Source: Nitrospirales bacterium
GTDB taxonomy: Bacteria > Nitrospirota > Nitrospiria > Nitrospirales > UBA8639
Direction: 5' to 3'
Assembly: GCA_021604005.1 (NCBI GenBank)
Contig: BQIV01000003.1
Span: 1 to 64,000, forward strand
DNA: 64,000 nt
Shown here: positions 38,001 through 45,724 of the stretch, piece by piece
How the letters are laid out: each line of letters opens with the position of its first letter
How positions within the stretch are numbered: the first letter of the stretch is position 1
Position numbers and translations under genes: made by a program
Notes under the pieces: generated by a model
Told to the model about the DNA's origin: nothing
The model's input: only the letters and a program-made list of their open reading frames with translations
The model's database searches: none

Positions 38001-38251
38001 GATCCTTTTATCATAAACATGTTGCCCTCCAAGCTGCGAAGCAATACATTCCCCTACCCTACGCAGGGGAAATTGTACTTTTTCAAACTGAGGAAACTTT
38101 AGAGGAGTATTGGCGGAGTTTATGTGCAAGCGTGAAGAGGGTGCATCACCTTCCTATCGGTCATCGAAAGGTAATGTATGAACCTTATGCAAAAACCTTC
38201 TATATGCAATTCATGTCTGCACTCCAAGAAGTACAAAGGGAGGAGAAATAA
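32066..38251 (+). CDS. Hybrid ACP-aminotransferase-NRPS (C-A-PCP) with terminal thioesterase
   Basis: A 2061-aa megasynthase. Order: ACP (1-90, S47 in LGFDSL); class III PLP aminotransferase like those in iturin-type synthetases (about 235-665, Lys501 in YGKVIGGG); condensation domain (about 729-1165, HHLVCDG at 862-868); adenylation domain (about 1190-1690, YTSGSTGKPKG at ~1336, YKSGDL, NGKVDRK); PCP (about 1705-1775, S1742 in LGGESF); thioesterase (about 1795-2050, S1868 in GYSFGG, His in IGHRKV). The pocket residues read by eye are DFWNIGMVFK; the known threonine code is DFWNIGMVHK. The aminotransferase should turn the beta-keto group on the ACP into a beta-amine before amide formation. 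GAGGAAGGGA precedes the ATG. Confidence 0.93.
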   Translation: MSAIDLVGNPRHRYLFSAIKTLLFDLSGADLDELDRSSTFLELGFDSLFLIQMSTAMNVELGIDISFRQLIEEIDTFERLLSYLDINVSKEVVSISDKKIQLQSDKPIANGTIFQDPVSLEVSPEAPILQSSTSLQRNSNGLESLIHQQLELMAQQLTVLKRAGSAMESTPDALLNKTNQDTENIQEPTYGSKAIVSEKRRAEESKPFGAIARITRGTTGALSSRQLEWLGAFIQRYNKRTYRSKDYAEEHRPHMADPRVVTGFKSKIKELIYPIVVDRTEGCHIWDIDGNEYVDALNGFGSNFFGYKHPKITQAVVDQLWRGVEIGPQSPIVGNLARTICRLTGMERAAFCNTGSEAVMGAMRMARTVTGRSLIAIFNGAYHGIFDEVLVRGTKNLRSVPAAPGILPSSVENVVVLDYGTDEALKIIRERAHELAAVMVEPIQSRQPNLRPREFLHEIREITNKSGAAFIFDEVITGFRLSPGGAQQYYNIRADIATYGKVIGGGMPIGVIAGKTRFMDALDGGAWSYGNDSLPEVGVTYFAGTFVRHPAAMAACQAAMEILQKEGPVIYSRLNEQTTYLCVELNTLCKTTGVPLKVESFSSLFRIMFTEHVPYGELLFYLIREKGVHIYDGFPCFLTMAHTDADVNHIIMACKESILELQHFGFLANSSTVACSSEESCLSTSSERQRGLESKKFSADLPQEINGGVRRDQNKGFDTSLTSAVPVKESFPLTEAQMEIWLASHMGDIASCAYNEPFILTLSGSLNFEVLESSIQTVLLRHEALHVRFDLTDAYQKQVPTEPIHIGFIDHSSDNSQLQFEKLQELLIKAGRTPFNLAVGPMVRVQIIKLSSEKHIVVFSAHHLVCDGWSWNVMLREISAAYSAKVQGRDYEFSSAASYRAYVENEIKEQNSEKTEKVYSYWMKELLDLPMSLDLPTDRSRPRTKTYNGATVTSLFDANLYKKIKEMAVGKKVSLFALTFAVFNVLLARLSNQHDLIVIVPTAGQLFVSTDVLVGHCVNSFPVRSRPEPSMPFTQFLSSTTTKIFEMYDNQGCTLGGIIKRLQIPRDTSRLPLGEVTFNLDRDGAAMHFHGLRATVQQAPKQAVYFDLFFNLNEGNSMLRIDIDYNRDLFDEETIQHWMTCYTTLLEGVVDHPETPIGQLPLLNEGEKRKLGVGVSQSNVVASREKLVHEFFETQVVRTPTAIAVVCGDHKLTYEELNTKANQVARYLQKIGVNPEKLVGLYMERSLELLVGLLGILKAGATYVPLDPIYPRERLAFILEDTRATVVVTQAMLREQLPEQASQVVCLDSEWNEIAQESGQNSRLILSDQQLAYVIYTSGSTGKPKGVMVTHANVTRLFQTTHDWFQFDHHDVWTLFHSYAFDFSVWEMWGAWLYGGRLIVVPYEVSRSPDQFYDLLLRENVTVLNQTPAAFIQLIHVDQCREKSQNLALRFVIFGGEKLEFNQLNPWVDRYGDECPRLINMYGITETTVFATYRPLRAKECLESSSPRSVIGRPLPDLELYILDDHQQLVPVGVPGEMYIGGAGVTRGYLNRSDLTQERFIHNPFSSASHSLLYKSGDLARWLPDGDIEFLGRSDHQVKIRGFRIEMGEVEFVLAQHPAVSEAVVIAKGNTSRERRLVAYMTSRNGTTASVDDLRTLLEKSLPFYMVPATFVWIDSLPLTANGKVDRKKLQSGESSLPKVSTNAYVAPRNSLERQIAAIWEEVLKKRPIGMTDNFFDLGGESFLAVRLAMELERVLKVKIEIPIIFQSQTIEKLSNMIHKDRKEENECSWIIPIQTHGSNPPIFCILFGNTFRPYMDVFPEQPLYMFYDKKHDGRPVPYFTVKELAAQYVKEMREIQPFGPYYLAGYSFGGLVAYEMGRQLHEQEQVVAFLALIDPTMPLPQSLRPSLSNKLKDIVMGSRDKSMQEYHQSVAIISRLTEISKDALSHGSRLFPKLRNRLRLRACRSYFRFGLPLPLSLRSFYHKHVALQAAKQYIPLPYAGEIVLFQTEETLEEYWRSLCASVKRVHHLPIGHRKVMYEPYAKTFYMQFMSALQEVQREEK

Positions 38252-38771
38252 TTAGTTTAGCACACAAGGTTTGTAAAGAAAGACTCGCGAGGAATCTATT
38301 AGTTGTCTATGAGATATTGTGTTTAGATTTTGTTAATGGTGATTTTGGCTTTTTTCTTCTTCCTTTGGTGCTTGGGATTCAAGTAAATGAGGAGGTATAT
38401 TCCTCGGAGATTTTTGCACGAAGTTAATTTGGATCCTACAATGTGAAAGACTGAATTTCGTACGTTTTTCTATGTCCGGATAGGGCCATTCAAAAAGTCA
38501 TGGATGCGCAGTATTATTAGAGACAAAGGTGTGATGGTTATTGTGTGCAGGTCAAAACTTAATCTGACAGATGCGTGAATCACTCATTGAATTCATGGCA
38601 TTATGCCTCTATCCCTAGCAAAGTCCATTTCTTGGTTGACTCATTGTGTTCAAATTTTCAATCTTCTGGGCTATTCTGCTAGAACGCTCTACGAATTACC
38701 TGTGCTGGATTGCGGGAAACTTACCAGAATTCCCTGTTTGCCGGTGGTATTCGGCTAATTGTTGGGTAATG
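38252..38771. other. AT-rich intergenic region after the PKS-NRPS cluster
   Basis: No gene, tRNA or clear terminator is seen. It separates the plus-strand cluster from minus-strand genes. Confidence 0.4.
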
Positions 38772-39113
38772 CTATGAAGCGAGAGTGGTGGCAAATCGTA
38801 AGGCCTCGGCAAACGTCCGGTAGTCTCGAAAGTCTATAGGTGTGTGATCAACCGGGAGAGGTGTTCTCGGGATCATGGATTCGATAAGCCGTTGATACGT
38901 CGTGTGCCATTGATAGACCTTTTTGTAGGCATTTTTGACTTCTGAACGGGTTTGCCACGGAGTGAAGTCAAGGTGTTCATTCACGAGGATTTCCAACCAA
39001 AGAAGGCGAAGGGCTCTTGGACTCTGAAGGACTTTGTCAATTGATGTAAGCCCCGTATATGAGGGTAATAGCTTCATTGGTGGAGCTTGTTTACAAGATT
39101 TTACCATTTTCAT
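38772..39113 (-). CDS. Hypothetical protein (113 aa)
   Basis: Not recognised. The sequence has a believable globular composition (LPSYTGLTSIDKVLQSPRAL, then LLWLEILVNEHLDFTPW and a helical C-terminus) and no signal peptide, membrane segment or cysteine motif beyond the first residues. Starts at ATG 39113 or 39107 are more likely than TTG 39149. It follows the UvrA-like gene by about 90 bases on the same strand and might be co-transcribed. Confidence 0.55.
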   Translation of the reverse strand: MKMVKSCKQAPPMKLLPSYTGLTSIDKVLQSPRALRLLWLEILVNEHLDFTPWQTRSEVKNAYKKVYQWHTTYQRLIESMIPRTPLPVDHTPIDFRDYRTFAEALRFATTLAS

Positions 39114-39202
39114 GTTATGAAGCGTAGGACATTCATAGCAGTCCAGCAAGTTTTCGTGTTGTTTTATTCGTTCGTTTGGTTTGGGTTAAGGATTTAGTGT
39201 TG

Positions 39203-42013
39203 TTAATGACTGATGTGTTCAAACAGCGGCCGCAGGAATCGTCCTGTATGAGATTCTGGAATTTCAAGAATATCTTCCGGTCGTCCTTCGGCAACAATTT
39301 CCCCGCCATGTTCTCCGCCTCCAGGGCCAAGATCAATGATCCAATCTGAACATTTCATGATATCGAGATGATGTTCGACTACGACCACGGTGTTCCCGGC
39401 ATCGACGAGGCGGTTAAGAACCAGTAAGAGTTTTTTGACATCTTCAGTATGAAGTCCTGTCGTGGGCTCGTCGAGAATATAGAGGATGCCTTTGGATTGA
39501 GCAGGTCCACGCTTGCCGGTCGGAAGGCTCGCGAGTTCAGCTGCGATTTTGAGACGTTGTGATTCACCTCCCGACAAGCTGGTGGCAGGTTGACCCAGGC
39601 GAAGATACCCTAGTCCGAGTGAGTCTAAGAGTTTGAGTGGTCGTGCCAGGCTAGGGACTAATTCGCTAAACACGGCCAGTGCATGTTCGATCGTCATGTT
39701 GAGGACATCGTGAATCGAATGACCTCGAACTTGGACGGCTAAGACTTCTGACTTAAATCGGCGCCCTTCGCATTCTTCGCATGTCACATAGAGATCTTCG
39801 AAAAAATACATCTCCAGTTTCTCATGCCCTTGTCCTTCGCAGCGCGGGCATCGTCCCACACCCGTGTTGAACGAGAAATGAGCTGGAGTGAGCCCATGGG
39901 TACGCGCTTCTGGAGTCTGCGCGAACACTTGGCGGATGGCTTGGAAAGCTTTCATGTATGTGACGGGATTCGAGCGGGGCGTTTTGCCGATCGGTTCTTG
40001 GTTGATAAGCCGAACGGTCTGTAGATGTTCCAATCCGGAGATATAGTCGAATTGTCCGACAGGAGGCGTGCCGACTTTAAATGCTCGTGCAGCGGCTGCA
40101 TGGAGGAGGTTTTCGACGAGCGTGCTTTTGCCAGATCCTGAAACTCCAGTAACGCACGTCAACATTGCTAATGGGAGTTGAACGGTCAAATTTTTAAGAT
40201 TATGTTCTCGTGCCCCGGCAATGGTTAAAATTTTCCCATTTCCGGCACGACGATCCCGGGGGATGGAAATTGATTCCTCGCCGCGGAGATATCGAGCAGT
40301 GATGGGATAAGGATCTTTCATGAACAGCGGGTAGGGAGCTGAGCATACAATCTCTCCTCCCTTTTCGCCGGAAGCCGGACCCATTTCCACTACGTGATCT
40401 GCCTGTTCAATCACATGATGATCATGCTCGACGGCGATAACCGTATTGCCATTCTTTGCGAGTTCGTTCAAGAGCATGGCTAAGGCCGCAGTATCACGCG
40501 GATGCAGGCCAATCGTTGGTTCATCCAGCACATACAGTGTGCCGACTAACTTTGATCCCAATTGTGTCGCCAAAGAAATGCGTTGAGCTTCCCCGCCGGA
40601 CAAGGTGCGCATCTCCCGATTCAAGGTGAGATAGTTCAATCCAACTCGGAGAAGGAAAGACAGTTTGGCCTCTAGTGCTTGGACCAAATCGCTTGCGACC
40701 TCACGGTCAAATGGGGTGAGTGTTAAGGTCTGTAGCCAGTCGCGAACCTTTTCTACTGGCCATTGGGAGACTTCATGAATGTTCTGTCCTTGAATGCGGA
40801 CCATCAATGCATGTGGGCGAAGCCGGCTTCCCTGACATGTTGGACAACGAGACGGACTTCGATAACGACTGAGGAAGACACGAACATGCATCTTGTAGCG
40901 TTTGCCCTCCAGATATTTAAAAAACTGATGAATGCCTTCCAGTTTTTTTTCACCTTCCCAGAGAAGTTGTTTTTCCTCACGTGAAAGTTTTTCATAGGGT
41001 GTCGCGATCGCCAGTTTTCGTTTTTTGAAACCTTTGAGCATCTCATCCTGCCACCAGTGATTGGACGGCTTTGTCCATGGTTCTATCGCGCCGTCTTTGA
41101 GCGATTTTGCTGGATCGGGAATAATGAGGTTTTCGTCATAGTGGAGAATATTGCCGAATCCTTTACACTCAGGACATGCGCCTAAGACATGGTTGAATGA
41201 AAAGTGTACGGGCCGAACGGTGTCAAAGGTTTGATGACATTGTGGGCATCGAAGTGATGTGCTGAAGCTAAAGCGTTTATCGCCTACGACTTGCACTTGG
41301 GCAAACCCATGCCCTTCTTGAAAGGCTGTCTCCAAACTCTCAACAAGTCTGGAACGATTATCCTCTCGAAGGACAAGTCGATCGATGACGATGTGTAGCG
41401 TTGGCTGTGTGAACGTTTTTGGTATGGGGTCCGTGTTGAGATTCAGGACTTGATCATGGTGAAGCAGGCGAACGTACCCTTGTTTGAGCAATGATGCAAT
41501 ACAATCGGGAATCTGTTTAGGTTTTGGCGCGTCAATGGAAAACAGAATGAGGACGCGGCTGTGTTCGAACTCTTCTAACAGCTTCTGAGCCACGGATGCC
41601 GGTTGATGGGCTTCGGCTTGTAGGTGGCAGTCAGGACAGATGAGGCGACCGATCTTGGCAAAGAGGAGGCGTAGATAATCAGAGATTTCACTAGCTGTTC
41701 CTACGGTTGAACGAGATGTTCGAACGGGATTCTTTTGTTCAAGGGCAATGGCTGGACGAATGTTGAGGAGTCGATCGACATCAGGTCGACTCACTCGCTC
41801 CAAGAACATTCGGGTGTAGGAAGACAACGATTCGATATATCGCCATTGTCCTTCGGCAAAGATGGTATCGAACGCGAGTGATGACTTTCCGGAGCCCGAC
41901 ACTCCGGTAATCACCGTGAGGGCGTTGTGTGGGATTTGGAGCGAAATATTTTTGAGATTATTTTGTCGTGCGCCTTCAATGATGAGGTCGCGATGTATAC
42001 TTGCGTCTGTCAT
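39203..42013 (-). CDS. uvrA: UvrA-like excinuclease ABC ATPase
   Basis: This 936-aa protein has the complete UvrA architecture. Two ABC modules carry Walker [21 protein letters not shown] (~33) and [15 protein letters not shown], each with an LSGGEAQR or LSGGESQR signature and an [12 protein letters not shown] or [12 protein letters not shown] Walker B. Zinc-binding CxxC pairs are seen in ICPDC, RCPQC/ACPEC, RCPTC and RCPRC/TCEEC. The [28 protein letters not shown] segment differs from the usual SPAISIEQKT form and is more like secondary UvrA paralogues, so this may not be the only uvrA in the genome. The start at MTDASIH is chosen for the GGGGA upstream. It recognises DNA damage with UvrB, which is not in this window. 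Confidence 0.9.
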   Translation of the reverse strand: MTDASIHRDLIIEGARQNNLKNISLQIPHNALTVITGVSGSGKSSLAFDTIFAEGQWRYIESLSSYTRMFLERVSRPDVDRLLNIRPAIALEQKNPVRTSRSTVGTASEISDYLRLLFAKIGRLICPDCHLQAEAHQPASVAQKLLEEFEHSRVLILFSIDAPKPKQIPDCIASLLKQGYVRLLHHDQVLNLNTDPIPKTFTQPTLHIVIDRLVLREDNRSRLVESLETAFQEGHGFAQVQVVGDKRFSFSTSLRCPQCHQTFDTVRPVHFSFNHVLGACPECKGFGNILHYDENLIIPDPAKSLKDGAIEPWTKPSNHWWQDEMLKGFKKRKLAIATPYEKLSREEKQLLWEGEKKLEGIHQFFKYLEGKRYKMHVRVFLSRYRSPSRCPTCQGSRLRPHALMVRIQGQNIHEVSQWPVEKVRDWLQTLTLTPFDREVASDLVQALEAKLSFLLRVGLNYLTLNREMRTLSGGEAQRISLATQLGSKLVGTLYVLDEPTIGLHPRDTAALAMLLNELAKNGNTVIAVEHDHHVIEQADHVVEMGPASGEKGGEIVCSAPYPLFMKDPYPITARYLRGEESISIPRDRRAGNGKILTIAGAREHNLKNLTVQLPLAMLTCVTGVSGSGKSTLVENLLHAAAARAFKVGTPPVGQFDYISGLEHLQTVRLINQEPIGKTPRSNPVTYMKAFQAIRQVFAQTPEARTHGLTPAHFSFNTGVGRCPRCEGQGHEKLEMYFFEDLYVTCEECEGRRFKSEVLAVQVRGHSIHDVLNMTIEHALAVFSELVPSLARPLKLLDSLGLGYLRLGQPATSLSGGESQRLKIAAELASLPTGKRGPAQSKGILYILDEPTTGLHTEDVKKLLLVLNRLVDAGNTVVVVEHHLDIMKCSDWIIDLGPGGGEHGGEIVAEGRPEDILEIPESHTGRFLRPLFEHISH

Positions 42014-42136
42014 GTGTTGATTCCCCAAAAGGAAACTGTAACAGCTTAGGCATGAGCGTGCCACTGATAAGCGTGAAGCGTGAAATATTGAAGCTGTGTG
42101 TCTTAACTTTGGGGATAGAGCAGAAGATCAGGGACG

Positions 42137-42514
42137 TTAGCCTAGGCGGCCTACGGCATCTCCAGCCCAGACGGCTCCTAAGCCGATGACGACGTGTACC
42201 CCAACGCTGAGGATGGCACGCGGGAATTCGGCGTCACGTAGGAGCGAGAAGGTTTCGTATCCAAACGTGGAATAGGTCGTAAATCCCCCTAGGACCCCCA
42301 CGAAAAGAAACAGGCGTAGTTCAGGTCCCAAGAGCTGTCGTGTGTCGGCCAAACCATTGAGTAGACCGATCAAGAAGCATCCCACGATATTTACGATGAG
42401 TGTTCCAAACGGAAACCCGAGAATGGGGCTAAGGCGTTGGATCAAGCTCGCGAGAAGAAACCGGGTGACCGAGCCGATCATGCCGCCTAGACCAACTAAT
42501 ACAATGTGTGTCAT
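42137..42514 (-). CDS. crcB: Fluoride ion channel CrcB/Fluc
   Basis: The 125-aa protein has four hydrophobic helices and the family motifs GGMIGSVTRFLLA at the N-terminus, FPFGTLIVNIVGCFLIGL (the conserved Asn in helix 2) and GGFTTYSTFGYETFSLL (the TTFST-type motif of helix 3). Fluc channels are dual-topology dimers that export fluoride. I looked for a fluoride riboswitch in the 160 bases upstream and saw none. Confidence 0.92.
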   Translation of the reverse strand: MTHIVLVGLGGMIGSVTRFLLASLIQRLSPILGFPFGTLIVNIVGCFLIGLLNGLADTRQLLGPELRLFLFVGVLGGFTTYSTFGYETFSLLRDAEFPRAILSVGVHVVIGLGAVWAGDAVGRLG

Positions 42515-42677
42515 GAAGAATAGCGAATCGAAAATGGCAGGAATTCAAAAGGGAACGATCAACAGGCAAAAATCAAAAGCCCATTAGCCATATTTTTCAA
42601 TTTTGCCTATTGCCTCTTATATGTTCTGTTACTTGTGGTGCCTTGTTAGAAAACCATACTGTAAGGATCTCCAACAA

Positions 42678-43469
42678 TCAACCTTTTTGAGATTTCTTGT
42701 CTTGTGATTGTGAACGACGTTTGGATGTGCCTGTCTGTATGTGTTTGGCTTGAACCCAACGGTTCATCGGATCATCGGCTCCGAGCTTCCAAAAAGCGAT
42801 TCCACCAAGCAGTCCAGCAGTGTTGGGCACGAGGGTGACTTTTTCTGGCAAAGTCAGGGTAACTTTTTTGTTATTTCCGCCACCAATGTAGAGATGATCG
42901 AAATTTAACACGCGATCTAAGGTCTTGATGGCTTTTGACAACCGTGCATTCCACTTTTTTTTCCCTATTTTTTTAAGGATTTTCCCTCCCAATTGTTCTT
43001 CATACGTTTCATGATCTTGAAAAGGATGATGCCCTAATTCTAGATTAGGGACTAATTTGCCATCGACAAACAGTGCAGACCCAAAGCCCGTTCCCAAGGT
43101 AATAACCAGTTCGATGTTTTTTCCTTGTATGGCTCCGAATCCTTGTACGTCGGCATCATTGGCGGCCCTCACCGGTCTTTTCAATTTTGTGGTAAGTGCG
43201 CTCACGAGATTAAACCCTTTCCACAAAGCCGTGCCCAAGTTAGGAGCCGTGTACACCACGCCATGACGAATCACCCCCGGAAACCCTACGGAAACTCGAT
43301 CGAATTCACCTTGTCCTTTGGCAAGTTCTACGATGGTCTTGGTAACAGCTGTTGGGCTTGCAGGTTTGGGTGTCGGGATGCGTCCGCGTTCTGTCAGTGG
43401 ATGCCCTTTTTCATCGAGGACAATAGCTTTGATCCCAGTTCCCCCGATATCAATCGCAAGGGTTTTCAT
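42678..43469 (-). CDS. ROK-family sugar kinase, polyphosphate-glucokinase-like
   Basis: A 263-aa sugar kinase. The phosphate-binding motif is DIGGTGIKAIVLDEKG at the N-terminus, the catalytic base is in AANDADVQGFGA and the second phosphate loop is ITLGTGFGSALF. The short length, the DIGGTGIK form and the ELGHHPF segment match polyphosphate-dependent glucokinases better than NagC/XylR-type ROK proteins, which also have DNA-binding domains. It should phosphorylate glucose with polyphosphate or ATP. A lysine- and serine-rich tail (KRRSQSQDKKSQKG) is unusual. GAGAGG precedes ATG 43469; the longer frame to 43517 overlaps the upstream deaminase gene. Confidence 0.85.
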   Translation of the reverse strand: MKTLAIDIGGTGIKAIVLDEKGHPLTERGRIPTPKPASPTAVTKTIVELAKGQGEFDRVSVGFPGVIRHGVVYTAPNLGTALWKGFNLVSALTTKLKRPVRAANDADVQGFGAIQGKNIELVITLGTGFGSALFVDGKLVPNLELGHHPFQDHETYEEQLGGKILKKIGKKKWNARLSKAIKTLDRVLNFDHLYIGGGNNKKVTLTLPEKVTLVPNTAGLLGGIAFWKLGADDPMNRWVQAKHIQTGTSKRRSQSQDKKSQKG

Positions 43470-43479
43470 CGTTCGCCTC

Positions 43480-44127
43480 TCATGTTGACGCACCGTCCGT
43501 TTCGTTGCCATGGTCATTCTCCCGTGGTGTTCGTCGTCGACCGTTGTACATGATACCCCCGTCGTTCACGTAGTCTTGTAAGACCTGAGCGGCCTCGCTT
43601 CGATGGATATCTTGCGTGACCAAAATCCCTCGTGTCTTGAGCGTTTCTACCCAGTCTAGCGGTTTGGCGCCTTCGTCAAATCCAAGGCTCCGTGCATCTT
43701 CATCCCGTGCGCCACACACGAGTGTGCGTATGCCTGACCACGGAATTGCTCCCAAGCACATGGCACAGGGTTCAGTGCTTGTGACGAGTTCATGAGTCGA
43801 AAGTCCTTCGGCTCCGAGGTCGTGATGGCCAATAGCCTGTTGTGCCAGTGTCAGGGCAACAATTTCTGCGTGTGCAATCGAGGCTTGAGTTGCTATGACA
43901 AGGTTCACCCCAGGAGCGACCAGTCGGTTTGTGGTGGAGTCAAATACGCCTGCAGCGAAAGGACCTCCTGTCCGATGCTTCACATTAAGACGGGCCATAT
44001 CTGTCATGAGAGTCATTCGCCTGGCCATTGTAGGGAAACGTTGGGGGATGGTCGTGAGATATTCAGTGAGCCAGCCAGGTAACTGGAGAATGAAAGGAGC
44101 GAAAGATAATGGTGTCTCGTGATTCAT
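43480..44127 (-). CDS. CMP/dCMP-type nucleoside deaminase
   Basis: The 215-aa protein belongs to the cytidine/deoxycytidylate deaminase superfamily. Zinc ligands and catalytic glutamate are seen in IAHAEIVAL and STEPCAMCLGAIPWSG. The overall layout (RTGGPFAAGVFD, VNLVIATQASIAHAE) is like guanine deaminase or TadA-like nucleoside deaminases. About 45 residues precede the core. The substrate cannot be told from sequence. It lies 10 bases before the sugar-kinase gene, so the two are probably co-transcribed. Confidence 0.87.
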   Translation of the reverse strand: MNHETPLSFAPFILQLPGWLTEYLTTIPQRFPTMARRMTLMTDMARLNVKHRTGGPFAAGVFDSTTNRLVAPGVNLVIATQASIAHAEIVALTLAQQAIGHHDLGAEGLSTHELVTSTEPCAMCLGAIPWSGIRTLVCGARDEDARSLGFDEGAKPLDWVETLKTRGILVTQDIHRSEAAQVLQDYVNDGGIMYNGRRRTPRENDHGNETDGAST

Positions 44128-44236
44128 CAAGAATTCATGTTGCCACTAGAGGCGACATCGAGTTGCTTCACAATACCGTGATCGTGATAAGGATAGAGAT
44201 GATAAGGTCATCACAATACCGGACGGTCATGAACTC

Positions 44237-44286
44237 AAAAAAAACGGGCCCCCTTAATCTATATAATGGGGAAGCCCGCTTTTTTT
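44237..44286. terminator. Bidirectional Rho-independent terminator
   Basis: CGGGC+CCCC pairs with GGGG-aa-GCCCG (44245-44278), giving nine G-C pairs. The stem is flanked by eight A on the left and seven T on the right, so it can terminate transcription in both directions. Confidence 0.85.
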
Positions 44287-44498
44287 GCACTCACTGTGCT
44301 GACTATGTTTTGCCTTCGATATGTGTCGTCCCACCCGTGGTCGAACAAGGATTTTTCCGTTTATTTCATGACCGGTTGGTTCGCTATCGGACAGAGTATC
44401 TTTCTATGCACCACTCTGTTTCCCTCATCCTCATCACATCCTCTGTTAAGAAGCGTGAACGGGAGATACTGCTTCGTTGTGCTTTAGAGCACCGTCTC

Positions 44499-44609
44499 TT
44501 ATTCAGGATGGGAACAGCAACTCGGTAAAAACGAAAAAGGCCGTTGTGGTTGGAAGGCTGTCGTAACCACAGACGGGGCTAGGTGGCCAGGTGGCGTAGC
44601 GTCATCCAT
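44499..44609 (-). CDS. Possible microprotein (36 aa) with strong Shine-Dalgarno
   Basis: An ATG six bases after AAAAGGAGG opens a 36-codon frame (MDDATPPGHLAPSVV..., ending CCSHPE). No domain is recognisable. An IR (TGTGGTT-N13-AACCACA) lies within it, followed on the minus strand by a GGCCTTTTT stretch. A small hairpin (GTGCT-ctaa-AGCAC) follows the stop codon, and the bidirectional terminator ends the transcript about 210 bases further. It may be a small gene, a leader peptide or the ribosome-site-like part of an RNA. Confidence 0.35.
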   Translation of the reverse strand: MDDATPPGHLAPSVVTTAFQPQRPFSFLPSCCSHPE

Positions 44610-44837
44610 GAGAGACCTCCTTTTCATGTGGGGTCTTGCGGTCTGAATCGCATCGAGTATTTTCTTGTACGATTCATCCACAAGCAGTGAAAACATATAT
44701 AATGCTACGCTTATGTTCCTTCCCTGTCAAGACACAAATTGCTCGAAGAAATATCGTGCAAACTCTCAAGACTCTATAGCCCGAAAGACTCTTGCTTTGT
44801 ATATGCAAACATGCCACAACATTGACTGTCTCTGTGT

Positions 44838-44865
44838 TGAGTTGTCCTGCGTTATGGGTATAAAA
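44838..44865 (+). promoter_or_regulatory. Putative sigma-70 promoter of the SDR gene
   Basis: TTGAGT, 16 bases, then TATAAA, placing the start of transcription about 15-20 bases before ATG 44889. Confidence 0.45.
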
Positions 44866-44888
44866 ACCTTGTGTCTATAGAGGCATCT

Positions 44889-45695
44889 ATGACTAATTTT
44901 TGTCAGCACGTCATCGTCATTACAGGAGCTTCCGAGGGAATTGGACGAGCCTTAGCTCTTGGGTTAGCCCCACAACAGCCCAAGCTTGTTCTTGCGGCAA
45001 GAAATGAGAAACGTTTGCAAGAGGTGGCTTCCGAATGCGAGCGGGCCGGAGCTGCTACGTGTGTCGTACCTACTGATGTCACAGATGAACAGGCATGTTA
45101 TCGGTTGGTGCAACGAACGATGGAGACCTTTGGTGGTCTGGGTGTGTTAGTTAACAATGCCGGTATGGCGATGCGAGCGACGTTGGAGGAGGTCTCAAAT
45201 CTCTCACTGTTTGAGCATCTCATGAAAGTCAATTATTTAAGTAGTGTGTATTGCACAAAATACGCACTCCCGTATCTTAAGCAATCACAAGGGCGGGTGG
45301 TGGCAGTGGCGAGTGTTGCCGGGTTGACTGGTGTTCCCACACGAACTGGGTATTGTGCGAGCAAGTACGCCATGATGGGTTTCTTTGAATCCTTGAGAAT
45401 GGAATTAGATGAGGCAGGGGTTTCGATTACGATCATCGCACCGGATTTTGTGGTATCAAAAGTTCATGAGCGATCGTTTGATGCCCATGGGCAACAGGTA
45501 GGAGAACCCCCTGCAAATCAACATACCTATTTAACGGCAGAAGCCTGTGCTGCCATGATCATACAAGCCATGGAGAAACGTCAGCGTTTGTTGGTCACCT
45601 CATGGCGAGGCTACCTGGGGCGATTCGTGAGGCTCATAATACCGAATGTGATTGATGGGATTGCGAAGAAGGCTGTGAAAGAAGAGGTTCGTTGA
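44889..45695 (+). CDS. Short-chain dehydrogenase/reductase (SDR)
   Basis: A 268-aa classical SDR. The cofactor motif is TGASEGIG (about residues 13-20); then VNNAG, the catalytic serine in ASVAG and YxxxK in YCASK. An arginine after the second beta strand (AARNEKR) suggests NADPH preference. The C-terminal 30 residues (YLGRFVRLIIPNVIDGIAKK) are apolar and basic, as in membrane-associated members of this group. ATG 44889 with AGAGG five bases upstream is preferred to GTG 44871. The substrate is unknown. Confidence 0.9.
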   Translation: MTNFCQHVIVITGASEGIGRALALGLAPQQPKLVLAARNEKRLQEVASECERAGAATCVVPTDVTDEQACYRLVQRTMETFGGLGVLVNNAGMAMRATLEEVSNLSLFEHLMKVNYLSSVYCTKYALPYLKQSQGRVVAVASVAGLTGVPTRTGYCASKYAMMGFFESLRMELDEAGVSITIIAPDFVVSKVHERSFDAHGQQVGEPPANQHTYLTAEACAAMIIQAMEKRQRLLVTSWRGYLGRFVRLIIPNVIDGIAKKAVKEEVR

Positions 45696-45724
45696 ACGTT
45701 TGACTGAGGTTTCATCAAATGCCT

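Larger units (their letters stand above)
44128..44888. other. Intergenic region with a bidirectional terminator and a possible microgene
   Basis: Between diverging genes. It contains a strong hairpin terminator (44237-44286), a possible 36-codon minus-strand frame with a very good ribosome site (44499-44609) and the SDR promoter. Longer frames at 44109-44528 and 44266-44487 cross the terminator and are not credible. Confidence 0.5.

Noticed and set aside
42515-42677. Fluoride riboswitch before crcB
   Set aside because: The expected pseudoknot sequence pattern is not visible in this interval.
44109-44528. 139-codon frame upstream of the SDR gene, plus the 73-codon frame at 44266
   Set aside because: Both cross the strong bidirectional terminator and have no domain.
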